64,000 nt of DNA. It comes from Candidatus Vallotia laricis (lineage in GTDB: Bacteria; Pseudomonadota; Gammaproteobacteria; Burkholderiales; Burkholderiaceae). Of the stretch, positions 55,397 to 64,000 are shown in pieces (position 1 is the first letter of the stretch; each line of letters begins with the position of its first letter). The DNA lies in assembly GCF_020541325.1 (NCBI RefSeq), contig NZ_CP047399.1:62001-126000 (forward strand), read 5' to 3'. Below the pieces are notes generated by a model. The model had not been told where the DNA came from. It saw only the letters and a list, made by a program, of their open reading frames with translations, and searched no databases. The position numbers were made by a program, and so were the translations under genes.

Positions 55397-55987
55397 ATGC
55401 GTATTGCGGAAGTCGTGCGTAACACACACGAAACGCAGATCCGGATTAAGGTAAATCTGGATGGAACAGGTCAAAGGAAATTAAGCACAGGAATATCATT
55501 TTTTGATCACATGCTCGATCAAGTTGCTTGCCATAGCTTACTCGATCTTGAGGTTGACGCAGTCGGTGATCTGCATATCGATGATCACCATACGGTCGAG
55601 GATATCGGTATTACATTAGGCCAAGCTGTTTCCAAGGCAATCTCTGATCGCAAGGGTATACGCCGCTACGGTTACGCGTACGTACTGCTCGACGAAGCAT
55701 TATCTCGTGTTGTAATTGATTTTTCTGGACGTCCAGGACTAGATTTTCATATACCATTTACACGCGCCCGTGTCGGTAATTTTGACGTTGATCTAACAAG
55801 CGAGTTTTTTCGTGGCTTCGTCAACCATGCTAGTGTCACGCTACATATTGATAACTTACGTGGCATGAACGCGCATCATCAAATCGAAACTATATTTAAG
55901 GCATTTGGTCGGGCGCTACGAATGGCTATTGAGAGCGATGAGCGTTTAGTGGGTCAGATACCGTCGACTAAAGGCACTCTACTGTAG
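55397..55987 (+). CDS. hisB: imidazoleglycerol-phosphate dehydratase
   Basis: Monofunctional 196-residue dehydratase of histidine synthesis. The metal-binding histidine motifs [24 protein letters not shown] and NAHHQIE are in order. There is no phosphatase domain, so histidinol phosphatase must come from another gene. A 330-base gene-free gap follows. Confidence 0.97.
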   Translation: MRIAEVVRNTHETQIRIKVNLDGTGQRKLSTGISFFDHMLDQVACHSLLDLEVDAVGDLHIDDHHTVEDIGITLGQAVSKAISDRKGIRRYGYAYVLLDEALSRVVIDFSGRPGLDFHIPFTRARVGNFDVDLTSEFFRGFVNHASVTLHIDNLRGMNAHHQIETIFKAFGRALRMAIESDERLVGQIPSTKGTLL

Positions 55988-56317
55988 AGTGTGGCCTTAT
56001 TAATTAACTGAAGCCTAGGTGTTTGCGAAGACCTAGTTAATTACACACTGTCTCTTAAGACTAACTATAAAATAGTGTGCGGTGGAAAAAGAATACACTA
56101 ACAGCATTGCATTGATACTAATAATCTATATGATTACTCGCATTAGCTTCACTTGGCAAATGCGTTATCTAGGATATAACCGAAATATAACCGAATAAAT
56201 TACGCCACTAGTCCGGTTTGTTTGAATATACTAAATACACTATACAGGCAGTAGACATATAGTCTAGATAGGTTCCACCATTACGCTTGTAAAGATACGT
56301 ACCATAATCTTATCTGT
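55988..56317. other. spacer between hisB and hisH with imperfect hairpin
   Basis: No gene is seen; Burkholderia often has a marC-family gene here. At the start, AGTGTG/CACACT, TAATTAA/TTAATTA and CTAGGT/ACCTAG pair in order across 55988-56049, with unpaired bases on the left side only. An 11-base tandem repeat (ATATAACCGAA) is at 56174-56195. Confidence 0.6.
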
Positions 56318-56959
56318 ATGAAAACCTCAATAGCGATTATTGACTATGGGATGGGCAACCTGCGCTCAGTTTTTCTAGCTATATTACGCGTAGCACCGGA
56401 AGCAAACGTGGAAGTAGTTAGGACCGCGCACAAAGTACGAGCAGCAGATCGCGTTGTGCTTCCCGGCCAGGGGGCAATGCGCGATTGTATGATGTTCTTA
56501 TCTACTTCCGGTCTTCAGGAGGCAGTGCTAGATGCGGCTCGTACTAAACCAATACTAGGCGTCTGCGTGGGAGAGCAAATGCTCTTTGACTGCAGCGAAG
56601 AAGCCGATACAAAAAGCCTGGGCGTGTTAAGCGGAAAGTGCATGCGTTTTCAGCTGGATGGCAAGCTACAAGATGACGGCTCACGTTTTAAGGTACCGCA
56701 TATGGGTTGGAACCGGGTACGGCAAACCTTATCACATCCGATGTGGAATAGAATCGCTGATAATAGCTTCTTTTATTTCGTACATAGCTATTATGTAGTA
56801 CCTAGCGATATGTCTGATACGGTAGGGGAAACTTTATATGGCATACCGTTTATGTCTGCAGTGGCACGGGATAACATTTTTGCCACACAGTTTCATCCTG
56901 AAAAAAGTGCAGAAGCAGGATTACAGCTGTATCAAAATTTTATCCGGTGGAATCCATAA
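56318..56959 (+). CDS. hisH: imidazole glycerol phosphate synthase, glutaminase subunit
   Basis: Supplies ammonia from glutamine to HisF. The 213-residue class I amidotransferase has the nucleophile Cys83 in [10 protein letters not shown] and His193/Glu195 in QFHPEKS, with VLPGQGAM forming the oxyanion region. Both partners of the complex, HisH and HisF, are encoded nearby. Confidence 0.96.
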   Translation: MKTSIAIIDYGMGNLRSVFLAILRVAPEANVEVVRTAHKVRAADRVVLPGQGAMRDCMMFLSTSGLQEAVLDAARTKPILGVCVGEQMLFDCSEEADTKSLGVLSGKCMRFQLDGKLQDDGSRFKVPHMGWNRVRQTLSHPMWNRIADNSFFYFVHSYYVVPSDMSDTVGETLYGIPFMSAVARDNIFATQFHPEKSAEAGLQLYQNFIRWNP

Positions 56960-57098
56960 TTTAGCGCTTGGGTACTGGTACTAAAAAAATTAGCCAAGAC
57001 TTCCGCGAACCTATACTAAACCAGCTAAAGTGTACTATTACACTGTCGCTTAGTACGGGGTACAATAATTCCCAATTCTATACTGAACCCCTATAATT

Positions 57099-57875
57099 AT
57101 GTTGCTTATCCCGGCCATCGATCTAAATGACGGCCAATGTGTTCGTCTAAAACAAGGCAATATAAATGAGTTGACGGTATTTTCCGATGACCCAGCGGCT
57201 ATGGCTCGCCATTGGGTTAATAATGGTGCACGTCGATTACATCTAGTTGATCTAAACGCTGCATTCTCTGGTGACCCAACTAATAAAGAGGCTATTAGAT
57301 CAATTATCACCGAAATCGGTAATGAAGTTCCGGTGCAGCTTGGCGGAGGGATTCGAGCCCTTAATACGATCGAGCAATACTTAGACGATGGGTTATCATA
57401 CGTTATTATCGGTACCGCTACTGTCAAGAATCCAGGATTCCTGCGTGATGCGTGTAATGAGTTTGGCGGCCATATCATCGTTGGTCTGGACGCAAAAGAT
57501 GGTAAAGTAGCTACGGATGGCTGGAGCCAGTTGACTGAGTACGAGGTAGTTGACTTAGCGCGCCAAGTTGAAGGCTATGGTGTTGAAGAGATTATCTATA
57601 CTGATATCGGTCGCGACGGTATGTTACAGGGAATTAATATTCAAGCAACTGTACGTATCGCGCAAGCGCTTAAGATTCCAGTAATCGCTAGCGGAGGTCT
57701 GTCAAATCTAGCCGATATCGATGCGCTATGCGCCGTTAAAAGCAGTGGGGTTAAAGGGGTAATTTGTGGGCGCGCAATTTATTCTGGAGAGCTCGATTTC
57801 ATAGCTGCACAAAATTTTGCTGATTCACTATGCATGAGTATAGTGCCAAAAATAGCATCGAGTATAGCACAATAG
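57099..57875 (+). CDS. hisA: ProFAR isomerase
   Basis: Isomerises ProFAR to PRFAR in histidine synthesis. The 258-residue beta-alpha barrel has the catalytic Asp8 (IPAIDLNDG) and Asp131 (VGLDAKDG), plus phosphate-binding VQLGGGIR and VIASGGLS. It lies 139 bases after hisH. Confidence 0.96.
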   Translation: MLLIPAIDLNDGQCVRLKQGNINELTVFSDDPAAMARHWVNNGARRLHLVDLNAAFSGDPTNKEAIRSIITEIGNEVPVQLGGGIRALNTIEQYLDDGLSYVIIGTATVKNPGFLRDACNEFGGHIIVGLDAKDGKVATDGWSQLTEYEVVDLARQVEGYGVEEIIYTDIGRDGMLQGINIQATVRIAQALKIPVIASGGLSNLADIDALCAVKSSGVKGVICGRAIYSGELDFIAAQNFADSLCMSIVPKIASSIAQ

Positions 57876-57925
57876 CAATGCTATTATGCTAAGCATATAC
57901 ATTTCATTTTTTTGCATTTACTTTT

Positions 57926-58699
57926 ATGGCTTTACCCAAGCGGGTTATTCCATGTCTTGATGTATCCTCGGGACGTGTGGTCAAGGGCGTTAATTTTATT
58001 AAGCTGCGAGATGCTGGTGATCCAATTGAGATCGCACGTCGCTATGACGAACAGAGAGCCGACGAACTTACATTTCTAGATATTACGGCAACATCTGACG
58101 AGCGAGATCTAATCCTCCCAATCATTGAGTCGGTTGCCGCGCAAGTATTTATTCCGCTGACAGTTGGCGGGGGCGTGCGTACCGTTGAGGATATACGCCG
58201 ATTGCTTAACGCAGGCGCAGACAAAGTAAGCGTAAATTCCGCTGCAGTAACTAATCCGCAGTTTGTGCGCGAGGCAAGTGAGCGCTACGGTTCTCAGTGT
58301 ATCGTCGTCGCGATTGATGCAAAGCAGGTTGGTACTACGCATAAAAAGCTACGTTGGGAAGTCTTTACGCATAGCGGCCGCAAATCAACTGGTCTTGACG
58401 CTATACAGTGGGCATATCAAATGGCAGAATTTGGCGCTGGAGAGATTTTGCTAACCAGCATGGACCGGGATGGCACTAAAAGTGGATTTGATCTAGCGCT
58501 CACGCGCTTGGTATCCAAGACAGTGCCAGTACCAGTTATCGCCTCTGGGGGTGTTGGTTCTCTACAACATCTAGCTGATGGGATTACTGATGGCCATGCA
58601 GATGCTGTATTAGCTGCTAGTATTTTTCACTATGGTAAATATACAGTTGGCGACGCAAAGCGATTTATGGCTGAACGTGGTATTTCGGTGAGGAAATAA
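57926..58699 (+). CDS. hisF: imidazole glycerol phosphate synthase, cyclase subunit
   Basis: Forms imidazole glycerol phosphate and AICAR from PRFAR with ammonia from HisH. The 257-residue barrel has catalytic Asp12 ([14 protein letters not shown]) and Asp131 (VVAIDAKQ), and TVGGGVRT and IASGGVGS. Its TAA overlaps the hisI start by one base (TAATG), so translation is coupled. Confidence 0.97.
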   Translation: MALPKRVIPCLDVSSGRVVKGVNFIKLRDAGDPIEIARRYDEQRADELTFLDITATSDERDLILPIIESVAAQVFIPLTVGGGVRTVEDIRRLLNAGADKVSVNSAAVTNPQFVREASERYGSQCIVVAIDAKQVGTTHKKLRWEVFTHSGRKSTGLDAIQWAYQMAEFGAGEILLTSMDRDGTKSGFDLALTRLVSKTVPVPVIASGGVGSLQHLADGITDGHADAVLAASIFHYGKYTVGDAKRFMAERGISVRK

Positions 58700-59100
58700 T
58701 GAGCAGCAAAAACTGGTTGAATAAAGTAAAATGGGACACGAACGGCTTAGTCCCTGCAGTCGTACAGCAATCGTCAAGTAACGATATATTGATGGTCGCG
58801 TGGATGAACCGCGAAGCATTAATCAAGACGATCGAACTGAAACGTGCCGTTTACTTTTCTCGCTCGCGAAACAAGCTTTGGTTCAAAGGCGAAGTGTCTG
58901 GTCATCTACAACATGTGCGTGAAGTACGGCTAGACTGTGACAGGGATGTGGTGCTTTTGAGGGTGGAGCAGGTATCTGATATTGCTTGTCATACTGGTCG
59001 GCATTCGTGTTTTTTTTGGAAATTCGAGGGTTTTCTAAATAAAGGTGACTGGATATCAATCGATCCTATCTTGAAAAATCCTGAGAGCATTTATCTATGA
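58699..59100 (+). CDS. hisI: phosphoribosyl-AMP cyclohydrolase
   Basis: Third step of the histidine pathway, opening the purine ring of PR-AMP. The 133-residue stand-alone enzyme has the metal motif DCDRDVV-like LDCDRD and the zinc cysteines in [10 protein letters not shown]. As in Burkholderia it is separate from HisE. It overlaps hisE by four bases (ATGA). Confidence 0.96.
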   Translation: MSSKNWLNKVKWDTNGLVPAVVQQSSSNDILMVAWMNREALIKTIELKRAVYFSRSRNKLWFKGEVSGHLQHVREVRLDCDRDVVLLRVEQVSDIACHTGRHSCFFWKFEGFLNKGDWISIDPILKNPESIYL

Positions 59101-59495
59101 CCTATGATATCAAACCTATGATAAACGAAGCAGTTGATGCCCATAGTCTATGGGACGAAAACTATGCTCGACACGATATTCTTGTATATCTTGCCGCGAT
59201 AATCGACAGCCGAAAAGCAGGAGATCCTAAAGACTCTTATGTTGCACAACTTTGCAATAAAGGCGCCGATGCAATTCTAAAAAAGGTTGGTGAAGAAGCT
59301 ATTGAAGTTGTAATGGCAGCAAAAGATGCTTCTCATAATAGCTCAAGTACAGCATTGGTAAAAGAAATGGCCGATCTATGGTTTCACAGTCTTATTATGT
59401 TGTCCTACTATGGTGTAGGACCTAATAATGTATTGGCCGAACTGAAACGCCGCGCAGGCCTATCGGGCATTGAAGAAAAGGCTCTACGTAAGTGA
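59097..59495 (+). CDS. hisE: phosphoribosyl-ATP pyrophosphatase
   Basis: Second step of histidine synthesis, hydrolysing PR-ATP to PR-AMP. The 132-residue product has the MazG-like metal motifs [13 protein letters not shown] and [13 protein letters not shown]. The N-terminus is about ten residues longer than in relatives, and an internal ATG at codon 7 is an alternative. It closes the his operon. Confidence 0.94.
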   Translation: MTYDIKPMINEAVDAHSLWDENYARHDILVYLAAIIDSRKAGDPKDSYVAQLCNKGADAILKKVGEEAIEVVMAAKDASHNSSSTALVKEMADLWFHSLIMLSYYGVGPNNVLAELKRRAGLSGIEEKALRK

Positions 59496-60245
59496 AATAA
59501 AGCATGCAGTACTGCTGCGGGGCGGTATAAAAATAGTTTGTAAGATACAATAAATCTATAATAATATATTAGCTTCAACTAATATATTTTCTAATTAAAT
59601 TAATAATTTAGATCAATGATCATTTTATAAGAGATTTAGGGAAAGTGTACGTAAAGTACACATCCAGTCTGAAGAAAAAAATTTTATTTTCTATGCATAA
59701 TTAACTTTAACTTAAGGAATGTCTTTTTATATAATTTTTGTTAAATAAGATGTAATTTCTGTAAAGAAGTCTGAGTAGGGAAAACTATAAGTCAAAGATT
59801 TATACTTAATCACTAAGTTATATGTCTATACAGAATACTCATTAAACACGTTAGTTAATTATTAACGGTACAATTCTTATACTTATGTAGTACAAAGCTC
59901 TCAACACTAATTATAATCTCTACGATTATAATTATAAATCCATATCTTATAGATAATAAAGATTGAAAAAAACTGCTGAATGTCATTATTTATGTTTACA
60001 CTATCTCCTTCCATAAAGATCGTGTACAAAATTTTCTGTTATTTATTTTTGTGATCCACTAATTTCTGATACATAGACTCGGCGTTATTGTGACTTAATT
60101 GTTGGGCATTGTTGGGAATAGGTAGTCCGCAAAAACACTAAAGCCAAAAAGAGAAAATAGTAGCTTTAGCTAGTTGTGTATTATTCAGGGGATGTTTGAC
60201 ATCACTATAATTAGTAATCACTAATTATATCAATAGTTTAACAGT
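59496..60245. other. gene-free region after hisE
   Basis: About 750 bases, strongly AT-rich, no gene. In Burkholderia a HIT-family gene and tatABC follow hisE; no remnant can be read. An inverted repeat at 60206-60229 lies just downstream of the minus-strand protease gene. Confidence 0.65.
60206..60229 (-). terminator. 10-bp AT hairpin downstream of the protease gene
   Basis: TATAATTAGT at 60206-60215 and ACTAATTATA at 60220-60229 pair perfectly around a four-base loop, 16 bases after the protease stop on the minus strand. It has no T-run and no G-C-rich core, so termination is only a possibility. Confidence 0.3.
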
Positions 60246-61424
60246 CTACTTGGGCGGTGATAGACGCTTACCAATTGTCACGTTGACGTTTATTTCTCGC
60301 GACTTATGCCACAGGTGCATCCTAGCGACCGTTCCAGGCTTAATCAGTGCGATTGCGTTGAGCAGACTTGCTGTATCTGTAATATTTTCACCGTTTACTT
60401 TCATGAGAATATCTCCTGGCTTGATACCGGCTTTATCTGCGGGCCCACCCCGTAGCATTCCCGACACAAGTACGCCTGATTTTTGCGGTAAACTAAGTAA
60501 TTTTGTTATTTCTGGATTTACTTCTTGTAGTTCGACGCCGATCCAACCACGCATAACTGTTCCTGTTCTGATGATGCTATCAAGCACATTGCGGGCTGTT
60601 GATATGGGAATAGCAAAACCTATTCCTAGAGAACCGCCGCTGCGGGAATATATTGCGGTATTGATGCCGAGCAAATTTCCGTTTACGTCGACTAATGCGC
60701 CACCAGAATTGCCTGGATTGATTGGTGCATCTGTCTGAATAAAGTTCTCGAACGTGTTAATTCCTAAGTGATTGCGTCCGAGCGCGCTAATAATGCCCAT
60801 TGTTACTGTTTGACCGACTCCAAATGGATTTCCGATCGCTAGTACCACGTCGCCGACGCGGGCATTTTCTATCCGTCCGAGCGTGATTATTGGCAAATTA
60901 GATAAAGTGATTTTTAAGACTGCTATATCCGTTTCTGGATCTACCCCGATTATTTTCGCGTTTGCCATGCGCCCATCAGCCAGCGCTACTTTAATCTCAT
61001 CAGCACCATCTACTACATGTTGATTTGTTAAAATATAGCCATCTGAGCTTACAATAACACCAGAACCAAGATTGTCTGCTGGTTCCTGACGTTCACGTTT
61101 ACTCTCATAATTATGCTCATTAAAGAGATAGCGAAATAATCGATCATTAGGACGTAGCTCTAATAGATGAGAGTTATCTTTGATGGAAAATACGTTTACT
61201 ACAGCCGGCATCGCATGCTGAGCGGCATCTGCGTATGATGTAACTAGTTGTCTTCGACCCTCAAGGGTAACCTCCTTTGGCACGGGAATTAGTGGCGAAA
61301 GCTTATGCCCTACTATATCTTTTTCACTTCGTACCCAGTACGGCCTTAAAGTTTTGAAAACAAACATCAACGCAAGCAGTATCGTTACCGCTTGCGCGAA
61401 GAACAGACAAAAGCGTCTAAGCAT
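60246..61424 (-). CDS. periplasmic trypsin-like serine protease (DegQ/HtrA family)
   Basis: Envelope quality-control protease of the HtrA family. The 392-residue product has a single N-terminal membrane anchor (about 5-24), a trypsin-like domain with the triad His136 (TNQHVVDG), Asp166 (DPETDIAVL) and Ser240 (GNSGGALV), and one PDZ domain from about 285 to 385 (GVLVSGMLRGGPADKAGIKPGD). One PDZ and an anchor fit the DegS/DegQ-like Burkholderia protein at this locus. The triad is intact. Confidence 0.94.
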   Translation of the reverse strand: MLRRFCLFFAQAVTILLALMFVFKTLRPYWVRSEKDIVGHKLSPLIPVPKEVTLEGRRQLVTSYADAAQHAMPAVVNVFSIKDNSHLLELRPNDRLFRYLFNEHNYESKRERQEPADNLGSGVIVSSDGYILTNQHVVDGADEIKVALADGRMANAKIIGVDPETDIAVLKITLSNLPIITLGRIENARVGDVVLAIGNPFGVGQTVTMGIISALGRNHLGINTFENFIQTDAPINPGNSGGALVDVNGNLLGINTAIYSRSGGSLGIGFAIPISTARNVLDSIIRTGTVMRGWIGVELQEVNPEITKLLSLPQKSGVLVSGMLRGGPADKAGIKPGDILMKVNGENITDTASLLNAIALIKPGTVARMHLWHKSREINVNVTIGKRLSPPK

Positions 61425-63793
61425 GAGAACTTATAAAGGATAACATAGGGGGGATAACAAGGAATTTGAATGAGTTGTATTGAAAATTTATAGTTTTTGA
61501 AAACTACTATCTCGATAGTTCTCGATTTTAACGGTTATCTCCGTATTGAGAAGGATATTACCATCCTGATCGCTCATACCCGATGTGCTCGGAATCGATC
61601 TTAAATCGAATTGAGAGCACAGTATGCTCGTGCATAACAAGCATTTTTAAAAGAAAAAATTCTAAAAATAATGTAATCTACAAGATTAGGTAATTTTACC
61701 TTATAATTTAAAGTTAATTTATTAGATTAATCTACCACCTATTACGGATGGATGTTTAATCAGGGAATTAAAAAATAATACATATTCAAGCGTAAAGCTA
61801 CAATCTTAGCTATTATACTCATATAATTTAGGCTACCGTGATCCGTCTAAGACAAAAAGAGCGGTATAGTATATTTTTCGGATTACCATTACGTAATTAA
61901 TGGTTTACGCTTAAAATATATGTTTATCAGTATCTATAAACTAGCTAAAAGGCTATATTGATCTTAATCTGATAAATCACTTTTAATCATCTATAAAAGT
62001 TATGAGTGAATAGTTGAATTCTATAATATTCCGATAGAGTGATTAGTTACCGCAGATCACGCTGTCAGTATTGAAAATATCCCATCGCGTTTCAATGTAT
62101 AAGCGGGATGCGCAAGTAAGATGCACTATTGCGTAGGTTTCAAGTAATATCAATTTCTTAATTCTTATTAAGCGGAGATTAATAATAGAGTATGTATTGT
62201 ATAAATTTTCGCTAAACATTTGTATAGAAAATTTAGCAGAATAGAATGCCCCCCATAAATAGCATCCGTATTCCTATCTACCATAAGAGCAATTAGCTAA
62301 AGTACCAGAATTTCACTAAATCATAAGACTTATAGTGGTATCTCTTATAGTGGTATCTTGAATACAAGATTCTTGTAAGTACGTCAAGCTAAGTAGCATA
62401 ACTTTAAAAGTCTTTTATGTTTAGACATTCGAATCAATTTGTCAAATTATAAAAGTTTATTACGATAAAAAATTTTTTATAAAAACATTTTTTTAAATTA
62501 CTCACCGTCTTTATATATTTTTATTTAAAATAATCTACGCTAGATGCGATAAATTTAGTTTTCTAATTTTTTAATCCTACTAGTATCCTCCAGCCATTTC
62601 TATGGTGAATTATAAATGCAATATTAATTGAAGCATTCATGAGCGAGATGCTAGATAGATAAACAGTCTAAATAATGTAGGGTTATTCTGCAAATTTTAT
62701 TAATTTTTGTATCTCAACTAATGATAGTTAATAGCATTATGTAGTTATTTTATATTGCACCGCTTATTTATATTTAACTGATTAAATTCTGATAATAGCA
62801 TTCAGTAAATTTTGATAGATAAACACGAGACTATGACTAAAATATGCTATTTTAGGTAGATTCACTAGTCTATTAAATATAGAATTTAATGACGGAAAAT
62901 TTCAAAAATTATGTTATGATAATCATAGTCATGGATTAATTAAAACCCGTAGTAAAGTAAAAAACTAGTTAGTTGCGGTTCGTACCAGTAATTCTGGAAT
63001 AGCTGGAATTCAACTAAAGTTCTAGTGTGTTGTTATCGTTTATTTTCCTCTATAGTAGCCTAATCTGATTCTAGTCAAGTTTGCATCTATCGTCCGTATT
63101 TTTCTTATGGAATCTTCGTTGTCCTCCCTCTAGACACTCTCTTTGTAGCACCCAGTTTAAATTTCCAACTATGACTGTAATTAGTTAAGGCTCAACAGCT
63201 TATACATTTTCATTTTTAGTAGGCCGCTAACTCGCATTAGTCTATGCTGCTTGAAGCAGCCGCATAAATACGTAAGTTTTAAGCTGCATCACAAATGCAA
63301 TAATATTAGCGTGAACGATAAGAACGTAGTAATAGTTAAATGCGTGTCTTGCTAACAGATACCTACTTGGAGCGAACAAGTATCAGCAAGCTCTATACAT
63401 ACCTCTATATGCTCTCTGGCGACCTAGATGAGCTGAGGCGCAGTACAACTCGTGCTTTTAAATTTGTTGATATGTACTGCGGTTACTACGTAGTAGTAAG
63501 ACTCAAAATTTATTAAAGATACTAGCAATAGTAAAGTATCTTATAAGTGTAATAACCTTACTAAACTGGTTAATTAGCATCATCGCTTTGTATTAGACGA
63601 CTAACAAAACGCACGATTACATAAAATATGGCTCTCACTGTTTCTCAGCATTTTAACTTTATAGAATAAGGAACTCAAGCTTATATACTAGTCAAGTAAA
63701 TATACAATTAGCGATTGTAGGTAGAGCCGAGGGGATAAGTATAAAACGCTTCTTTGCCGCCTCACCCTTTTAGTTTTTCAAGGAAAGTAAAAA
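61425..63793. other. gene-free AT-rich region between protease gene and sspA
   Basis: About 2.4 kb without a supportable gene on either strand. In Burkholderia the cytochrome bc1 genes petABC lie between the protease gene and sspA; no remnant was recognised. A 15-base tandem duplication (CTTATAGTGGTATCT) is at 62329-62358. Confidence 0.7.
62329..62358 (+). repeat. 15-bp tandem duplication
   Basis: CTTATAGTGGTATCT is present twice head to tail (62329-62343 and 62344-62358) in gene-free DNA; a replication-slippage product. Confidence 0.93.
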
Positions 63794-64000
63794 ATGATGG
63801 TTTTGTATTCCGGAACTACCTGTCCATTTTCTCAGCGTTGCCGATTAGTACTATTCGAAAAAGGCATGGATTTTGAGATCCGCGATGTTGATCTTTTTAA
63901 AAAACAGGAGGATATATCAGTGATGAATCCATACGGACAGGTACCTATTCTTGTGGAGCGCGATCTAATCTTATACGAGTCGAACATTATTAATGAGTAT
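63794..64000 (+). CDS. sspA: stringent starvation protein A (partial, runs off window)
   Basis: SspA is a glutathione-transferase-fold protein that binds RNA polymerase with sigma70. The first 69 codons are present. They read MMVLYSGTTCPFSQRCRLVL, then FEIRDVDLFKKQEDI and MNPYGQVPILVERDLILYES, the thioredoxin-fold half of the family, with the cis-proline in QVPIL. AAGGAAAG precedes two adjacent ATGs; either could start. Its place after the bc1 locus position agrees with Burkholderia order. Confidence 0.93.
   Translation, partial: MMVLYSGTTCPFSQRCRLVLFEKGMDFEIRDVDLFKKQEDISVMNPYGQVPILVERDLILYESNIINEY

Overview
The window reads as a piece of the chromosome of a reduced-genome betaproteobacterium of the Burkholderia lineage, most likely an insect or other host-restricted endosymbiont. 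The basis is protein sequence that looks Burkholderia-like throughout (for example RpoB, RpoC, NusG, L10, L14), Burkholderia-style gene order (rRNA, tRNA-Tyr-Gly-Thr, tuf, tRNA-Trp, secE-nusG, rplKAJL-rpoBC, str, S10, spc, alpha; engB, lysA, mrcA; thiOSGE, murA, hisGDCBHAFIE, serine protease, sspA), and long AT-rich gene-free stretches where free-living relatives carry genes. It resembles published adelgid symbionts of the 'Candidatus Vallotia' type, but that naming is inference.

Layout. 1-1550: 3' part of a 23S rRNA gene and a 5S gene with a strong terminator. 1766-4466: promoter, three tRNAs, tuf copy 1, tRNA-Trp, secE, nusG. 4629-15778: rplK, rplA, rplJ, rplL, rpoB, rpoC, with structured leaders before rplJ and rpoB. 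15779-18276: 2.5 kb with no gene but several perfect palindromes. 18277-22754: rpsL, rpsG, fusA and tuf copy 2 (identical to copy 1). 22884-28109: S10 operon. 28407-34246: spc operon through secY, infA, rpmJ. 34283-37366: alpha operon. 37367-46638: sparse region with four minus-strand genes (engB, lysA, mrcA, an ABC transporter) separated by empty DNA. 46978-50040: thiamine thiazole locus in ruins (thiO, thiG, thiE pseudogenes, thiS still open). 50738-59495: murA and an intact histidine operon. 59496-64000: mostly empty DNA, one periplasmic serine protease gene and the start of sspA.

Together the genes describe a symbiont that keeps complete transcription and translation machinery, protein export (SecE, SecY), peptidoglycan synthesis (MurA, PBP1A), and histidine and lysine end steps, while losing thiamine thiazole synthesis. 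Synteny with free-living Burkholderia suggests that cytochrome biogenesis, mla, tat, petABC and marC-like genes have also gone from these intervals. No CRISPR array, prophage, insertion sequence or clearly new defence-type system was found. The most unusual signals are the palindrome cluster after rpoC, the hairpin series before rpoB, the perfectly homogenised tuf pair, and the surviving thiS in a dead operon.
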